A stretch of DNA of 14,885 bases from CAYUYM01 sp964449305 (GTDB lineage: Bacteria > Bacteroidota > Ignavibacteria > SZUA-365 > CAYQST01). Of the stretch, positions 14,167 to 14,885 are shown one piece after another. Both the position numbers and the translations under genes were made by a program. A model generated the notes under the pieces. That model was given only the letters and a program-made list of their open reading frames with translations, was not told where the DNA came from and searched no databases. Location of the stretch: assembly GCA_964449305.1 (NCBI GenBank), contig CAYUYM010000078.1, positions 1 through 14,885 on the forward strand, written 5' to 3'. The first letter of the stretch is position 1. Each line of letters begins with the position of its first letter.

Positions 14167-14885
14167 ATGGACGCGAAATGGAACATCCGGCCCCCCGGGG
14201 ACGCTGAGACGGTGCGTCGTCTTGTTGAGGAGATTCATGTTCCCAATGTCATCGCTTCGATCCTGATCACCCGGGGGATCGTCGATTACGAAACCGCAAA
14301 AACCTTCTTTCGGCCACAGTTGCAGCATCTGCACAACCCCTTCATCATGCAGGACATGGAAAAGGGGGTCAAGCGCATCGTCGAAGCGCGGGAAAAAGGG
14401 CAGAAGCTTCTGGTCTATGGCGACTACGATGTGGACGGTACCAACAGCGCCAGCATGCTGTATCTGTACCTCCAGGCCATCGGCTGTGATGTGGAGGTGT
14501 ACATCCCCGACAGAATGAAGGAGGGGTATGGCATCTCCGAGGTCGGCATCGATTATGCCTCATCCCGTGAGGTGGAACTCCTCATCTCCGTCGATTGCGG
14601 CATCACCGCCATCACCCAGGTGGAGTATGCACGCACAAAGGGGATGGACGTCATCATCTGCGACCACCACGAACCCGGTGCGGAGCTGCCCAACGCCTTC
14701 GCCGTCCTCGATCCGCTCCGCCCGGACGATGCCTACCCGTTCAAGTCACTGTCGGGTGCGGGTGTGGCATTCAAGCTCATGCAGGGGTTGTCCACGTACT
14801 ACAGCACCCCGGAGCTGCCGTATCAGTACCTCGACTTCGTCGCAATCGCTGCTGCGGCCGACATCGTCCCGATGGTCAACGAGAA
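14167..14885 (+). CDS. recJ: Single-stranded-DNA-specific exonuclease RecJ, 5' part
   Basis: The first 239 codons are present and the gene continues past the window; full RecJ proteins have about 560-800 residues. RecJ is a 5'-to-3' single-strand DNA exonuclease of the DHH phosphoesterase family that acts in recombination and repair. The DHH core is visible: GDYDVDGTNS (85-94) with Asp86, Asp88 and Asp90; SVDCG (141-145) with Asp143; and the defining CDHHEPG (165-171). LSGAGVAFKL (195-204) and IAAAADIVPM (227-236) follow. Asn93 replaces the more common Thr in DGxTS, which is tolerable. The ATG at 14167 has AAAGGA about seven bases upstream. It begins 67 bases after the T-run that ends rnpB. 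Confidence 0.95.
   Translation, partial: MDAKWNIRPPGDAETVRRLVEEIHVPNVIASILITRGIVDYETAKTFFRPQLQHLHNPFIMQDMEKGVKRIVEAREKGQKLLVYGDYDVDGTNSASMLYLYLQAIGCDVEVYIPDRMKEGYGISEVGIDYASSREVELLISVDCGITAITQVEYARTKGMDVIICDHHEPGAELPNAFAVLDPLRPDDAYPFKSLSGAGVAFKLMQGLSTYYSTPELPYQYLDFVAIAAAADIVPMVNE

Overview
The window is a gene-dense, high-GC bacterial chromosome segment. I think it comes from the Bacteroidota/Chlorobiota (FCB) side of the tree, for example an Ignavibacteria- or Kapabacteria-like lineage. Three things point there: a promoter in front of the tRNA gene of the form TTTG-N20-TAnnTTTG, the arrangement used by the Bacteroidota housekeeping sigma factor; a 1173-residue outer-membrane protein in the style common in Ignavibacteria; and often weak or absent Shine-Dalgarno sequences. 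This placement is an inference, because no 16S rRNA or ribosomal protein gene is present.

Layout from left to right. (1) 125-1126 (+) is a propeller-like lipoprotein gene bracketed by inverted copies of a 9-base repeat. (2) Converging on it is a very large outer-membrane beta-barrel protein gene (4793-1272, -). Diverging from that is a small four-helix membrane protein of unknown function (4916-5410, +). (3) A run of five minus-strand genes is read from right to left: an NlpC/P60 peptidoglycan hydrolase lipoprotein (11554-11051), glutaryl-CoA dehydrogenase (10888-9716), IMP dehydrogenase guaB (9700-8219), a GT4-like glycosyltransferase (8163-6853) and GAR synthetase purD (6735-5440). The dehydrogenase and guaB are only 15 bases apart. 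(4) The plus strand then carries a tRNA-Ala(CGC) with its own promoter, a possible 30-codon leader ORF, an intrinsic terminator that touches the next start codon, a Nif3/DUF34 metal protein, a zinc-ribbon coiled-coil protein, the RNase P RNA, and the 5' part of recJ, which runs off the window.

Most of the window is housekeeping: purine synthesis (guaB, purD), tRNA maturation (rnpB, tRNA-Ala), DNA repair (recJ) and envelope proteins. I see no phage, insertion sequence, CRISPR array, toxin-antitoxin pair or defence cluster. No gene-free stretch exceeds 300 bases; the largest gaps, 162 bases at 10889-11050 and 181 bases at 11555-11735, hold short inverted repeats and promoter elements. The places that deserve a second look are the tRNA / small ORF / terminator / nif3 junction, the wobble-compatible inverted repeats around the lipoprotein gene, and the duplicated motif with a calcium-type loop in the large outer-membrane protein.
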